NCBI GenBank assembly: GCA_030447385.1
Contig: JAUJOY010000001.1
Coordinates: 559,529-623,528, forward strand
DNA from: Mycobacteriales bacterium
GTDB taxonomy: Bacteria > Actinomycetota > Actinomycetes > Mycobacteriales > SCTD01
Direction of reading: 5' to 3'
DNA length: 64,000 nucleotides
Part shown: positions 34,418 through 43,227 of the stretch, piece after piece
How positions within the stretch are numbered: the stretch's first letter is position 1
How the letters are laid out: each line of letters opens with the position of its first letter
The notes under the pieces: generated by a model
Database searches by the model: none
Seen by the model: only the letters and a program-made list of their open reading frames with translations
What the model was told of the DNA's origin: nothing
Translations under genes and position numbers: made by a program

Positions 34418-35329
34418 ATGCTGCGCTCGGTCATCCTCGCCGCCTCCCGCAACGAGGTGGTGCACCGCGTGGTGGCCGCAGCCCCCCTGTCGCGCCGGGT
34501 CGTCGGCCGCTTCGTCGCCGGTGAGACCGTCGAGGACGCGGTCCGCGCGAGCCGGGCCCTCACCGGCAAGGGCCTCCTGGTGAGCCTCGACCACCTCGGG
34601 GAGGACACCGCCGACGCCGACTCCGCGGTCAACACCGTGCGCGCCTACCTCGACGTCCTGCGGCGGCTCGCCGGCGCCAACCTCACCGCCCGGGGCCGGG
34701 TCGAGGTGTCGGTCAAGCTGTCCGCGGTCGGGCAGCGGATCGACGACGAGCTCGCGCTGAAGGGCGCCCGCAGCATCTGCGCCGCCGCGCAGGCCGCCGG
34801 AACCACGGTGACCCTCGACATGGAGGACCACACCACGACCGACCGCACCCTGGGCACACTTGCCCTGCTGCGCAAGGACTTCCCGAGCACCGGGGCCGTC
34901 CTGCAGGCCTACCTGCACCGCACGGTGGAGGACTGCCGTGCGCTCGCGGTCGAGGGCTCGCGGGTGCGGCTGTGCAAGGGCGCCTACCGCGAGCCGGCCA
35001 CCGTCGCGTACCAGAGCAGGGCCGAGGTCGACGCGTCCTTCCGCCGCTGCCTGGACGTGCTGATGGCCGGCCCGGGCTACCCGATGGTCGCCACCCACGA
35101 CCCGGCGCTGATCGCGCATGCCGTCGCCGCCAGGGCGCCAGGGACCTTCGAGCTGCAGATGCTGTACGGCATTCGGCCGACCGAGCAGGAGCGGCTCGTC
35201 GCGGCGGGCCACGCCGTGCGGGTCTACGTGCCGTACGGCTCGCAGTGGTACGGCTACCTCATGCGCCGACTCGCCGAACGACCCGCCAACCTCACCTTCT
35301 TCCTGCGCGCCCTCGCGAGCCGGACATGA
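34418..35329 (+). CDS. Proline dehydrogenase (monofunctional)
   Basis: 303 residues, the length of monofunctional ProDH. VEVSVKLSAVGQRID, TLDMEDHTTTDRTL, LQAYLHRTVEDCRAL, RLCKGAYREPATVAY, MVATHDP and YGSQWYGYLMRRLAERPANL are the PRODH barrel motifs for FAD and proline. It oxidises L-proline to pyrroline-5-carboxylate, passing electrons to quinone. proC, the opposite reduction, starts on its stop codon (ATGA), so catabolic and anabolic steps are coupled in one transcript. Confidence 0.92.
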   Translation: MLRSVILAASRNEVVHRVVAAAPLSRRVVGRFVAGETVEDAVRASRALTGKGLLVSLDHLGEDTADADSAVNTVRAYLDVLRRLAGANLTARGRVEVSVKLSAVGQRIDDELALKGARSICAAAQAAGTTVTLDMEDHTTTDRTLGTLALLRKDFPSTGAVLQAYLHRTVEDCRALAVEGSRVRLCKGAYREPATVAYQSRAEVDASFRRCLDVLMAGPGYPMVATHDPALIAHAVAARAPGTFELQMLYGIRPTEQERLVAAGHAVRVYVPYGSQWYGYLMRRLAERPANLTFFLRALASRT

Positions 35330-36141
35330 GCGGGGCGGATCGCGTGGTCGCGCTGCTCGGGGTCGGCAAGCTCGGCGAGGCCCTGCTGTCCGGGCTGCTG
35401 CGGTCCGGGATGCCGGCCGGGTCGATGCTCGCCGCCGAGCGCTACGCCGAGCGGGCGGCCGAGATCGCCGAGCGCTACGGCGTGCGGACGCCCACCCCCG
35501 AGGAGGCTGCCGCGCAGGCCGACGTGATCCTGCTGGCCGTCAAGCCGCAGGACATGCGCGCGCTGCTGGCCGAGATCGCCTCCTCCGTACGACCCGAGAC
35601 GCTCGTCGTGTCCATGGCGGCGGGCATCCCGACCTCGCTGCTGGAGCAGCTGCTTCCGGACGGGACCGTCGTGGTGCGCGTCATGACCAACACCCCGGTG
35701 TTCGTGGACGAGGCGATGTCGGCGATCTCCGCCGGCTCCCACGCCGGCCCCGAGCACCTGCAGGTCGTGGAGGACCTGCTCGGTCCGGTCGGCAAGGTCG
35801 TGCGGGTGCCCGAGTCGCAGCAGGACGCGGTGACGGCGCTGTCCGGGAGCGGTCCGGCCTACTTCTTCTTCCTGGTCGAGGCGATGATCGACGCCGGGAT
35901 CCTGCTCGGCCTGCCGCGCGCCGTCGCCGCCGAGCTGATCGTGCAGACCGCGGTCGGGTCGGCGCGCATGCTGCGCGAGTCCGGTGAGCACCCGGTCCTG
36001 CTGCGCGAGGCGGTCACCTCGCCCGGCGGCACCACCATCGCCGCCATCCGCACCATGGAGGACCACGGCGTACGCGCAGCGCTGCTCGCGGCGATCGAGG
36101 CGGCGCGCGACCGCTCCCGAGAGCTGGCCGCCGGCGGCTGA
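35326..36141 (+). CDS. proC: Pyrroline-5-carboxylate reductase
   Basis: 271 residues. ALLGVGKLGEALLSGLLRSG is the NADPH site, VILLAVKPQDM and SMAAGIPTSLLEQLL follow, RVMTNTPVFVDEAMSAI and ALSGSGPAYFFFLVEAMIDA are the ProC signatures, and LREAVTSPGGTTIAAI the C-terminal one. It makes proline from pyrroline-5-carboxylate. ATG overlaps the proline dehydrogenase stop. Same place as M. tuberculosis proC (Rv0500). Confidence 0.95.
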   Translation: MSGADRVVALLGVGKLGEALLSGLLRSGMPAGSMLAAERYAERAAEIAERYGVRTPTPEEAAAQADVILLAVKPQDMRALLAEIASSVRPETLVVSMAAGIPTSLLEQLLPDGTVVVRVMTNTPVFVDEAMSAISAGSHAGPEHLQVVEDLLGPVGKVVRVPESQQDAVTALSGSGPAYFFFLVEAMIDAGILLGLPRAVAAELIVQTAVGSARMLRESGEHPVLLREAVTSPGGTTIAAIRTMEDHGVRAALLAAIEAARDRSRELAAGG

Positions 36142-36183
36142 GCGGACCGCTGCGCTCGGCATGCCGGGCCGCCCCGCGCTCCG

Positions 36184-36189
36184 TACGAT
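36184..36189 (+). promoter_or_regulatory. -10 element of the MacA-like lipoprotein gene
   Basis: TACGAT, directly before an ATG at 36190 and 6 nt before a GTG at 36196. The leaderless spacing used elsewhere in this window favours the GTG. Confidence 0.5.
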
Positions 36190-36195
36190 ATGGAG

Positions 36196-37539
36196 GTGAA
36201 GCGTCCTGTCGTCCTGCTGGTGGCTGCGGTGCTGGCCGCCGGCTGCAGCGGTGAGGACGCGCCGCGGGTCCAGGTGGCCGAGGTCGGCCGGGCGACCGTC
36301 GCGGAGGTCGTCGACGCGCCCGGCACGGTCGGCGCCCGCGCCACCGCGAGCCTGACCGCGCCGGCCGACGCCGCGGTCGCCGAGGTGCTCATCGCCGACG
36401 GCGCCCAGGTCGAGAAGGGCGCCCTGCTGGTGAAGCTGTCCAGCCCCGCCGCGCAGGAGCGGCTGCGTCAGGCAGTGGCGGCGCGCAACTCCGCCTCCGC
36501 GACGCGGATCACCGTCCCGAGGGCCGATCTGGGGCCGCTGCAGAGCCAGGTCGACGCGGCCGCCGCCGCCTCCATCGCTGCGGGCCGCGCCGCCGCAGCG
36601 CAGATCCCGGATCCCGGGCTGCGGGCGCAGGCAGAGCAGCGGGTGGCGCAGGCCGAGCGTGAGTACCGCGCTGCCGCAGCGGCCGCCCGTGCCTCGATCG
36701 CCCAGCTGGGCGCCGGAGCCGACAGCGTCGAGTCCGCGCTGTCCGCGGTGACGGGCAGCCAGCGGGCGCAGGCGGCCGCCGCCGTCACGGTCGCCCGCCA
36801 GACGGTGGAGGCGCTGACGGTGCGCGCGCCGATCGCCGGGATCGTCACGCTCGGCGCCGGCAGCGCGCCGGCCGGCCCGGCCGGCGACGACCTGTCCGGG
36901 CTGATCAGCGGGCTCCCCGAGGCCGTGCAGGGTCCGGCGTCCGCCGCCCTCGGTGGGGGCGGCTCTCCCGGCAGCACCACCTCGTCCAGCGGCCTCGCGG
37001 TCGGCGCGCAGGTCACCACCGGCGCCCCCCTGCTGACGGTCACCGACCTCGGCGGGCTCACGGTCGACGCGGAGGTCGACGAGACCGACGTCCTGCTCGT
37101 TCAAGCGGGGACCCCCGCGACGGTCGAGATCGACGCGGTGCCGGACGCGACCTACCCGGCCACCGTCACGGCGGTCGACCTCGCGCCGACGACCTCGGCC
37201 CGCGGTGGGGTGTCCTACCGCGTACGGCTCGACCTCGGGGGTGGCCGGACGACGGACGACTCGGCTGCTCCCCAGCCGCGGCCCGGGATGAGCGCCGTCG
37301 TCGACCTGCAGGTGCGCACTGCGCAGGATGCGATCGCGGTGCCCGCGGCGGCGGTCGTGCGTACCGACGGCCGTGACGCCGTGTTCGTGGTCGAGTCCGG
37401 TCGCGCCGTGCGCCGGGAGGTGCGCCTCGGGGCGCTCGGCGAGGACATGGTCGAGGTGGTGGCCGGCCTCGAACCCGGCGCGCGCGTCGTCGTCCGCGAC
37501 GCGGACCGGCTGCGCGACGGTGAGGTCGTGCGGTCGTGA
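36196..37539 (+). CDS. MacA-like periplasmic adaptor lipoprotein of an ABC exporter
   Basis: 447 residues. A short signal with lipobox LAAGC (Cys17) anchors it outside the membrane. A barrel-sandwich/lipoyl half (VGARATASLTAPADAAVAEV and DGAQVEKGALLVKLSS) is interrupted by an Ala-rich helical hairpin, and the second half (LTVDAEVDETDVLLVQAG, then VVRTDGRDAVFVVESGRA) gives the beta-barrel and membrane-proximal domains of HlyD/MacA proteins. It would couple substrate to the MacB-like pair downstream. In a monoderm there is no TolC partner. Its stop overlaps the ATPase start. Substrate unknown. Confidence 0.85.
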   Translation: MKRPVVLLVAAVLAAGCSGEDAPRVQVAEVGRATVAEVVDAPGTVGARATASLTAPADAAVAEVLIADGAQVEKGALLVKLSSPAAQERLRQAVAARNSASATRITVPRADLGPLQSQVDAAAAASIAAGRAAAAQIPDPGLRAQAEQRVAQAEREYRAAAAAARASIAQLGAGADSVESALSAVTGSQRAQAAAAVTVARQTVEALTVRAPIAGIVTLGAGSAPAGPAGDDLSGLISGLPEAVQGPASAALGGGGSPGSTTSSSGLAVGAQVTTGAPLLTVTDLGGLTVDAEVDETDVLLVQAGTPATVEIDAVPDATYPATVTAVDLAPTTSARGGVSYRVRLDLGGGRTTDDSAAPQPRPGMSAVVDLQVRTAQDAIAVPAAAVVRTDGRDAVFVVESGRAVRREVRLGALGEDMVEVVAGLEPGARVVVRDADRLRDGEVVRS

Positions 37540-38528
37540 GGCTCTCCGGCCGCCGGTCGGCCGGACCGGAGGCTCCGCAGCGGCTCGACGTCGGACCCGC
37601 GAGCGGGGCTCCCGCGCTGGAGGCGGTCGACGTGACCCGCTCCTACTCGCTCGACGGCGTCACGGTGGAGGCGCTGAGGGGCGTCTCGATGACCGTGGAG
37701 CGCGGCGACTACGCGGCGGTGGTCGGTCCGTCCGGGTCCGGGAAGTCCACCCTGATGCACCTGCTGGGCGCCCTGGACCGGCCCACGACGGGGGTGCTGC
37801 GCGTCGGCGGCCGCGACATCGCCGAGCTGTCGGAGGACGAGCTCGCCTCGGTGCGCAACGCGACGATCGGGTTCGTCTTCCAGGCCTTCCAGCTGCTGGG
37901 GCGCACGAGCGCGGTCGACAACGTCGCGATGCCGCTGGTCTACCGCGGTCTGCGGCGTTCCGAGCGGAGGCGGCAGGCCCGGGAGGCACTCGAGCGGGTG
38001 GGCATGGGGCACCGCCTCGACCACCGGCCCGGTCAGCTCTCGGGCGGCGAGCAGCAGCGGGTCGCGATCGCCCGGGCCCTCGTCGGCGACCCGCTGGTGC
38101 TGCTCGCCGACGAGCCGACCGGCAACCTGGACACCCGCACCGGCGAGGAGGTGATGGCCCTGCTCGAGCAGCTCAACCGGGAGCAGGGGGTCGCCGTCGT
38201 CCTCGTCACCCACGACCGCGAGGTCGCCGCCCGCGCCCGCCGTCAGATCCGCGTCCGGGACGGGCTGCTGGAGGGCGAGCCGGAGACAGCTGCGACCCGC
38301 ACCCCCCCGGCGCCCACCCCTGCGCCCCCCGCACCTCTCGCACCTCCCGCACCCTCCGCACCGGCGTCTTCGGAACATCCACAGCACCCGAATGCTGGGG
38401 ATCCTCCGACGATCTCCGAGAAGGCGGGGCCGGACCCGGGCGGGGGAGGTGCGCGCCCCCGCCAGGCGCCGGCCAGGAGGCGGTCGGCCAGGTTGCGGGT
38501 CGTGCGGCCGGACGGCGGCGCCACATGA
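37536..38528 (+). CDS. MacB/LolD-type ABC transporter ATPase with proline-rich tail
   Basis: 330 residues. Walker [11 protein letters not shown]-loop VFQAFQLL, signature [15 protein letters not shown], Walker [13 protein letters not shown] and the switch His in LVTHDRE: a complete nucleotide-binding domain of the MacB/FtsE family. About 90 residues of Pro/Ala-rich tail ([20 protein letters not shown]) and a basic end ([16 protein letters not shown]) are added after the domain, which is unusual. Stop-start overlaps on both sides (GTGA before, ATGA after). Confidence 0.92.
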   Translation: MRLSGRRSAGPEAPQRLDVGPASGAPALEAVDVTRSYSLDGVTVEALRGVSMTVERGDYAAVVGPSGSGKSTLMHLLGALDRPTTGVLRVGGRDIAELSEDELASVRNATIGFVFQAFQLLGRTSAVDNVAMPLVYRGLRRSERRRQAREALERVGMGHRLDHRPGQLSGGEQQRVAIARALVGDPLVLLADEPTGNLDTRTGEEVMALLEQLNREQGVAVVLVTHDREVAARARRQIRVRDGLLEGEPETAATRTPPAPTPAPPAPLAPPAPSAPASSEHPQHPNAGDPPTISEKAGPDPGGGGARPRQAPARRRSARLRVVRPDGGAT

Positions 38529-39712
38529 GGCTGGCGGAGGCCTGGCGGGTCGCGATCACCGCCCTGCGGGCCAACCGGCTGCGCAGCCTGCTGACGATGC
38601 TGGGCGTCGTCATCGGGGTGGCCGCCGTCGTGGTGCTCGTCGCGATCGGCACCGGGGCGAAGCAGGAGGTCGAGAACCAGGTCAACGGGCTCGGCGCCAA
38701 CCTGGTCATCGTCGTCCCGGGCAAGCTGGAGTTCGGCTCGGCGCCCACCAAGAGCCGGCTCGAGCTGGGTGATGCCGACCGGATCGGCCGGGCGATCGAC
38801 CAGCCCGGCGGCGTGGCGGTCAGCCTGTCCAGCGGTGAGACCGTCCGCTTCGGCAGCCGCAGCATGTTCGCGACCGTCAACGGGACCAACCCCGCCGTCC
38901 CGCGGGTCTTCGTACGCCCCGTCGCCCGCGGGCAGTACCTGCGCGAGAGCGACGTCGACACCAGGCGGCGCGTCGCCGTCGTCGGCGCGGGCCTGGCCCG
39001 CACGCTGTTCGACGGCGCGGACCCGCTCGGGCGCAACGTGTCGGTGGGCGGCGTCCGGTTCCGCGTGATCGGCGTCTTCGCGGAGGTCGGGTCGAGCCTC
39101 GGCGCCGACCGCGACAACGAGGTGCACATCCCGGTGACCGCGGCGCAGCGCCTGTTCGGGGACACCCGGGTCGACGCCTTCGCCCTCAAGGCCCCCTCCA
39201 CCGCCGAGATCGACGACGTGCGCCGAGCGGCCCTCGCCGTGCTCGCCGACCGCTACCCCGGCGAGGAGTTCAGCGCGGTCACCCAGGACCAGATCCTCGG
39301 CACCGTCGGCCGGATCCTCGGACTCCTCACGACCGTGCTCGCCGCCATCGCCGCCATCAGCCTGCTCGTCGGCGGTGTGGGGGTCAGCAACATCATGCTG
39401 GTGAGCGTGCGCGAGCGGACCCGGGAGATCGGCCTGCGCAAGGCTGTCGGCGCGCGAACCCGGGACGTGACGCTGCAGTTCCTGCTGGAGGCGGTGCTGC
39501 TGACGACGATCGGCGGGCTGCTCGGCATCGCCCTCGGCATCGGCGGGTCGCTGGGGCTGTCCGCCGTGTTCGACCAGCTGCCGGCCGTCGTCACGTGGTG
39601 GTCGCCGGTGCTGGCGTTCACGGTCAGCGCCGCCGTCGGCATCTTCTTCGGCGTGGTCCCGGCCCGCCGGGCCGGACGGCTCGAGCCCGTCGTCGCGCTG
39701 CGTACGGAGTGA
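38525..39712 (+). CDS. MacB/FtsX-type ABC transporter permease
   Basis: 395 residues. One membrane helix at the N-terminus (LRSLLTMLGVVIGVAAVVVLVAIG), a large external MacB-PCD domain, and three helices at the C-terminus (GLLTTVLAAIAAISLLVGGVGVSN; LLEAVLLTTIGGLLGIALGIGG; TWWSPVLAFTVSAAVGIFFG) ending RRAGRLEPVVALRTE. RTREIGLRKAVGAR is the coupling helix typical of MacB. Final gene of the three-gene exporter unit. Confidence 0.92.
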   Translation: MRLAEAWRVAITALRANRLRSLLTMLGVVIGVAAVVVLVAIGTGAKQEVENQVNGLGANLVIVVPGKLEFGSAPTKSRLELGDADRIGRAIDQPGGVAVSLSSGETVRFGSRSMFATVNGTNPAVPRVFVRPVARGQYLRESDVDTRRRVAVVGAGLARTLFDGADPLGRNVSVGGVRFRVIGVFAEVGSSLGADRDNEVHIPVTAAQRLFGDTRVDAFALKAPSTAEIDDVRRAALAVLADRYPGEEFSAVTQDQILGTVGRILGLLTTVLAAIAAISLLVGGVGVSNIMLVSVRERTREIGLRKAVGARTRDVTLQFLLEAVLLTTIGGLLGIALGIGGSLGLSAVFDQLPAVVTWWSPVLAFTVSAAVGIFFGVVPARRAGRLEPVVALRTE

Positions 39713-39751
39713 CCGCCGCGATGAAGCCGGGCCCATCCGGGCACAGTCCCC

Positions 39752-39807
39752 GCATCGGAGCGGCGCAGAGAAGTGACACGCATCGGAGAGGCGCAGATGA
39801 GTGACAG
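39752..39807 (+). repeat. 28-bp tandem duplication of the acuC translation start
   Basis: Positions 39752-39779 and 39780-39807 are two adjacent 28-bp copies with four mismatches. Both contain a GGAG Shine-Dalgarno. Copy 1 leads to an in-frame GTG at 39773 (GGAGCGG upstream), copy 2 to the ATG at 39797 (GGAGAGG upstream), so two starts eight codons apart are possible. Confidence 0.75.
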
Positions 39808-40999
39808 CACGATGGTGATCTGGGACGAGGTGTTCACCGAGTACGACTTCGGCCCCTCGCACCCGCTGCGCCCGCTGCGGCTCGAGCTGACCATGGCGCT
39901 GGCCGGGGAGCTGGGGGTGCTCGACCGCCCCGGTGTGTCGGTGCGCCCGCCGGTGCTCGCCGGCGACGACCTGCTGGAGCTCGTGCACGACCCGCTCTAC
40001 GTCGCCTCGGTCAAGCGCGCCCCCGAGGACCTCATGGGCCGGCTCTCCCTGAAGTACGGCCTGGGTACGGGTGACGTCCCGATCTTCCCGCGCATGCACG
40101 AGGCGGCGGCCCTCGTCACCGGGGCCACCGTGGACGCGGCGCGCGCGGTGTGGGCGGGTCCGGAGGCCGGGGGGGCGGAGCACGCGGTGAACCTCTCCGG
40201 CGGCCTGCACCACGCGATGCGCGACTACGCCTCCGGCTTCTGCGTCTACGACGACCCCGCCGTCGCGATCGCCTGGCTGCTGTCTCAGGGTGCCACGCGG
40301 GTGGCCTACGTCGACGTCGACGTCCACCACGGCGACGGGGTGGAGGCGGCGTTCTACGACGACCCGCGGGTGCTCACGATCTCGATGCACGAGAGCGGCC
40401 GCACCCTGTTCCCCGGTACCGGCTGGGCCGACCAGGTGGGCAGCGGGGAGGGCGTCGGCACCAACGTCAACGTCGCGCTCCCGGCCGGCACCGGCGACGC
40501 CGGCTGGCTGCGCGCGTTCGACGCCGTCGTACCGCCGGTGCTGCGCGCGTTCGCCCCGCAGATCCTGATCACCCAGCACGGCTGCGACACCCACGCGCTC
40601 GACCCGCTGGCCCACCTGATGATGAGCGTCGACGGCCAGCGGCGGGCCTACCGGATGCTGCACGAGCTGGCGCACGAGCTGTGCGGCGGCCGCTGGGTGG
40701 CGGTCGGCGGGGGCGGCTACGAGCCGGTGCGGGTCGTGCCGCGTGCCTGGACCCACCTGCTCGCCGAGGTCACCGGTGCGCCGCTGTCCGGGAGCACGCC
40801 CGAGGCCTGGCGCGACCTCGCGCAGCGCAGGGGCCGCGAGGCGGCGCCGCTGTCGCTGAGCGACGGGAGTGACGCGGAGTTCGTCGCGTGGGAGGGCGGC
40901 ACCGGCGACCCGGACGACGCTGCCGACCGCGCGGTCCTCGCGACCCGCCAGGCGGTCTTCCCGCACCTCGGGCTGGAGCCGATGGCCGTGGCCGGATGA
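39797..40999 (+). CDS. acuC: AcuC-type histone deacetylase-like amidohydrolase
   Basis: 400 residues, arginase/HDAC fold. SGGLHHAMRDYASGFCVYDD, RVAYVDVDVHHGDGVEAAFY (Zn ligands Asp and His of D-x-H), SMHESGRTLFPGTG and QHGCDTHALDPLAHL are the HDAC signatures. AcuC-type enzymes deacetylate acetyl-lysines, classically on acetyl-CoA synthetase. ATG at 39797 with GGAGAGG; the GTG at 39773 in the duplicated initiation region would add eight residues. The gene after it starts on its stop codon (ATGA). Confidence 0.9.
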   Translation: MSDSTMVIWDEVFTEYDFGPSHPLRPLRLELTMALAGELGVLDRPGVSVRPPVLAGDDLLELVHDPLYVASVKRAPEDLMGRLSLKYGLGTGDVPIFPRMHEAAALVTGATVDAARAVWAGPEAGGAEHAVNLSGGLHHAMRDYASGFCVYDDPAVAIAWLLSQGATRVAYVDVDVHHGDGVEAAFYDDPRVLTISMHESGRTLFPGTGWADQVGSGEGVGTNVNVALPAGTGDAGWLRAFDAVVPPVLRAFAPQILITQHGCDTHALDPLAHLMMSVDGQRRAYRMLHELAHELCGGRWVAVGGGGYEPVRVVPRAWTHLLAEVTGAPLSGSTPEAWRDLAQRRGREAAPLSLSDGSDAEFVAWEGGTGDPDDAADRAVLATRQAVFPHLGLEPMAVAG

Positions 41000-41775
41000 G
41001 CGTCCCGGCGAGCGACCTGCGCGCCCACCTGGTCCGGACGCGCATCGCCGGCGACGTCGACACGCCGCGGCAGGACAACCTGCGCAACGCCGCGCTCATG
41101 GCGTCGGGGCACGCGGACTACGCCTTCGGCCTGGTGCCGGGCCGGGCCTGGACCGCGGCGGAGGTCGAGGCCGTGATGGTGCAGCGCTGCGGGATCGACC
41201 CCGACCTCGACCGCCGCGAGGGTGCCGACACGATCGACCCCGACCTGACGCTGGCGGCGCTGGAGCGCTGGCGGGAGCGCCTGGCGAAGGCGGCGGCCGG
41301 AGGTGAACGGGTGGTGCTCGCGACCGGGCACCCGACGGGCGTGCTGGCGATCCACCTCGCGGTCGCGGCCGCCCTGCGTAGCGCTGGAGCGCGTGTGCTC
41401 GTGCCCGACATCGACTGGCGCTGGGACCCGGAGGGGAGCCCCGCGAGCGAGCCGTGGCGGCCGATGCGGGTGCGCGCCCTCAACGGCGTACACGTCCTCG
41501 CCACCGGCGGGGAGCTCCTGCACACCCACCGCCCCGAGCCGATGCTCGCCCTGATGGCCGTCCTCGACGAGCCGCCGGACCTGGTGGTCGCCGACCACGG
41601 GTGGGCGGGCGTCGCGGCCGACCGGGGCATCGACACGCTGGGGCTCGCGGACTGCAACGACCCGGCGCTGTTCGTCGCCGAGCATGAGGGCAAGCCGATC
41701 GTCACGGTGCCGCTGGACGACAACGTGCCGCCGCAGCACTACGACCCGCTCTCGGAGTTCGTCACCCGGTGGTGA
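40996..41775 (+). CDS. Conserved actinobacterial protein, putative phosphatase
   Basis: 259 residues, coupled by ATGA to acuC. Blocks that look conserved are DVDTPRQDNLRNAALMASGH, VVLATGHPTG, LVPDIDWRWDP, VLATGGELLHTHRP, LVVADHGWAGVAADRG, TLGLADCNDPALFVAE and PLDDNVPPQHYDPL. The Asp/His pairs suggest metal-dependent chemistry, and homologues are often labelled phosphatase, which I cannot confirm. The coupling to a deacetylase gene may mean a shared process. Confidence 0.65.
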   Translation: MSVPASDLRAHLVRTRIAGDVDTPRQDNLRNAALMASGHADYAFGLVPGRAWTAAEVEAVMVQRCGIDPDLDRREGADTIDPDLTLAALERWRERLAKAAAGGERVVLATGHPTGVLAIHLAVAAALRSAGARVLVPDIDWRWDPEGSPASEPWRPMRVRALNGVHVLATGGELLHTHRPEPMLALMAVLDEPPDLVVADHGWAGVAADRGIDTLGLADCNDPALFVAEHEGKPIVTVPLDDNVPPQHYDPLSEFVTRW

Positions 41776-41802
41776 CCGGCACTGCCTCGTTCCCGGAGCG
41801 GC

Positions 41803-41831
41803 TGTCGCGATCCCAGCCGCCCCGCTATCCT
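41803..41831 (+). promoter_or_regulatory. Promoter candidate upstream of the small HTH gene
   Basis: TGTCGC (41803-41808) and TATCCT (41826-41831) with a 17-bp spacer; the -35 is weak. It lies 80 bp before the HTH start and would serve the HTH and perhaps bS22. Confidence 0.4.
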
Positions 41832-41910
41832 TCCGGGGCACGTGCGTGTCCGATGTCGCCGGTGGGGAAGCCGATGACCGCGACGCGTGCCGATGGCGGT
41901 GGAAGCACGC

Positions 41911-42102
41911 ATGTCCAGCTTGTCTGAGATCAAGTTCCTGACGGTGGCCGAGGTGGCCCAGGTCATGCGCGTGTCCAAGATGACCGTCTACCGGCTGGTG
42001 CACAGCGGTGAGTTGGCGTCGGTTCGGGTCGGGCGGTCCTTCCGCGTGCCCGAGCGTGCGGTGCACGACTACCTGCAGGTGGGGTTCGGCTCGACCGGCT
42101 GA
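41911..42102 (+). CDS. Small excisionase/MerR-type helix-turn-helix protein (Rv0500A-like)
   Basis: 63 residues: FLTVAEVAQVMRVSKMTVYR is a winged helix-turn-helix of the excisionase/MerR type, followed by LVHSGELASVRVGRSFRVPE and AVHDYLQ. Despite the family name it is chromosomal core in actinobacteria, standing between proC and bS22 as in mycobacteria (Rv0500A). ATG at 41911 preceded by GGTGGAAG. Upstream in-frame ATGs (41887 and after) lack a ribosome site. Role unknown. Confidence 0.85.
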   Translation: MSSLSEIKFLTVAEVAQVMRVSKMTVYRLVHSGELASVRVGRSFRVPERAVHDYLQVGFGSTG

Positions 42103-42154
42103 TCGCCGGGTAGCCTGTCGCCGTCCGACTCCAGAGCCGAGCAGAGGTCCACAC

Positions 42155-42253
42155 GTGGGTTCCGTCATCAAGAAGCGCCGCAAGCGGATGGCCAAGAAGA
42201 AGCACCGCAAGCTGCTGAAGAAGACCCGCGTCCAGCGTCGCAACAAGAAGTAG
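42155..42253 (+). CDS. Small ribosomal subunit protein bS22 (AURKAIP1/COX24 domain)
   Basis: 32 residues: GSVIKKRRKRMAKKKHRKLL followed by KKTRVQRRNKK, two-thirds Lys/Arg. This matches the 33-residue actinobacterial protein known as bS22 in mycobacterial ribosome structures, which sits in the small subunit near the decoding region. GTG start at 42155 with AGAGG 8 nt upstream. A TAGCCT at 42111-42116 may be its own -10. Its position after proC and the small HTH equals Rv0500B. Confidence 0.9.
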   Translation: MGSVIKKRRKRMAKKKHRKLLKKTRVQRRNKK

Positions 42254-42314
42254 TCCCGGACCGGCCTGCCCTGGTCGGGAGCCGCCGGCGGTCCGGACCC
42301 CGCGGAGGACCTCG

Positions 42315-43184
42315 TTGTCGCAGCAGTGGCTGACCTTCCTGTCCGACTACGGCTTCGAGGACGCCTTCCTCGGCGTGTGCAAGGGCGTGATCGCCCGCAC
42401 CGCGCCCGAGGTACGCGTGCTCGACGTGCTCCACCTGGTGGCGCCTCAGGACGTGGAGCAGGGCAGTGCCGTGCTGGCCAGCGCCATCCCGTACCTGCCC
42501 GCGCCGGCGGTGCACCTCGCCCTCGTCGACCCGTTCCGGGCCAAGCCCGCCAGGGCGGTGGCCGTGCGCACCGCCGACGGCTCGACCTTCGTCGCCCCCG
42601 ACAACGGGCTCACCGCGCAGGCCTGGGACATCTCCGGCGGAGCCGTGGCCGCTCACCTGCTCGACAACCGGGAGCTGTGGCACCCGGACCCGGCGCGCAC
42701 GTTCCGCGGTCGCGACGTCTTCTCCCCGGTGGCGGCCCGGCTCGCTGCCGGGCTGGGGATCGAGCTGGTCGGCACGCCCATCGACGTGGACGAGCTCGAG
42801 CGGATCACGGTGCGCCAGCCGACCGTCGAGGCCGACCACGTGCACGGCGAGGTCGTCCAGGTCGACCACTTCGGCAACCTCACGCTCAACCTCCAGCGGA
42901 CCCATCTCGAGCAGGCCGGCATGCGCGTCGGGGACGACGTGGAGCTGCGGTGCAGCGGCAAGTCGATGGTGGTGCCGTTCCTGCTGACCTACGGCAAGGT
43001 CGGCCGGGGCAGGCTCGCGGTCTGCGAGGACTCCTTCAGCACCGTGACGATCGCGGTCAACTGCGGCAGCGCCGCGAGCCGCCTGCGGGCCGCCCGCGGT
43101 GAGCCGCTGGTCATCTCGCGGACGGCCGACAGCGGCCCTGGCCCGGTGACGCTGCCGCCGGAGGCCACCATGATGGTGCGATGA
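42315..43184 (+). CDS. SAM hydroxide adenosyltransferase (DUF62 family)
   Basis: 289 residues. LTFLSDYGFEDAFLGVCKGV, LVDPFRAKPARAVAVRTADG, FVAPDNGLTAQAWD and VVQVDHFGNLTLNL match the DUF62/chlorinase-fluorinase fold group. Most members hydrolyse SAM to adenosine and methionine with a conserved Asp-Arg-His trio; the loop specific for halide-using enzymes cannot be judged here. TTG at 42315 with GGAGG 7 nt upstream. Physiological role in housekeeping is unsettled. Confidence 0.85.
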   Translation: MSQQWLTFLSDYGFEDAFLGVCKGVIARTAPEVRVLDVLHLVAPQDVEQGSAVLASAIPYLPAPAVHLALVDPFRAKPARAVAVRTADGSTFVAPDNGLTAQAWDISGGAVAAHLLDNRELWHPDPARTFRGRDVFSPVAARLAAGLGIELVGTPIDVDELERITVRQPTVEADHVHGEVVQVDHFGNLTLNLQRTHLEQAGMRVGDDVELRCSGKSMVVPFLLTYGKVGRGRLAVCEDSFSTVTIAVNCGSAASRLRAARGEPLVISRTADSGPGPVTLPPEATMMVR

Positions 43185-43214
43185 CGCGCCCGCGGCAGGT
43201 GAAGAGGGTCGCTC

Positions 43215-43220
43215 TAGACT
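43215..43220 (+). promoter_or_regulatory. -10 element of the epimerase gene (leaderless)
   Basis: TAGACT, 7 nt before the GTG at 43228. Confidence 0.5.
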
Positions 43221-43227
43221 CGGGCGG

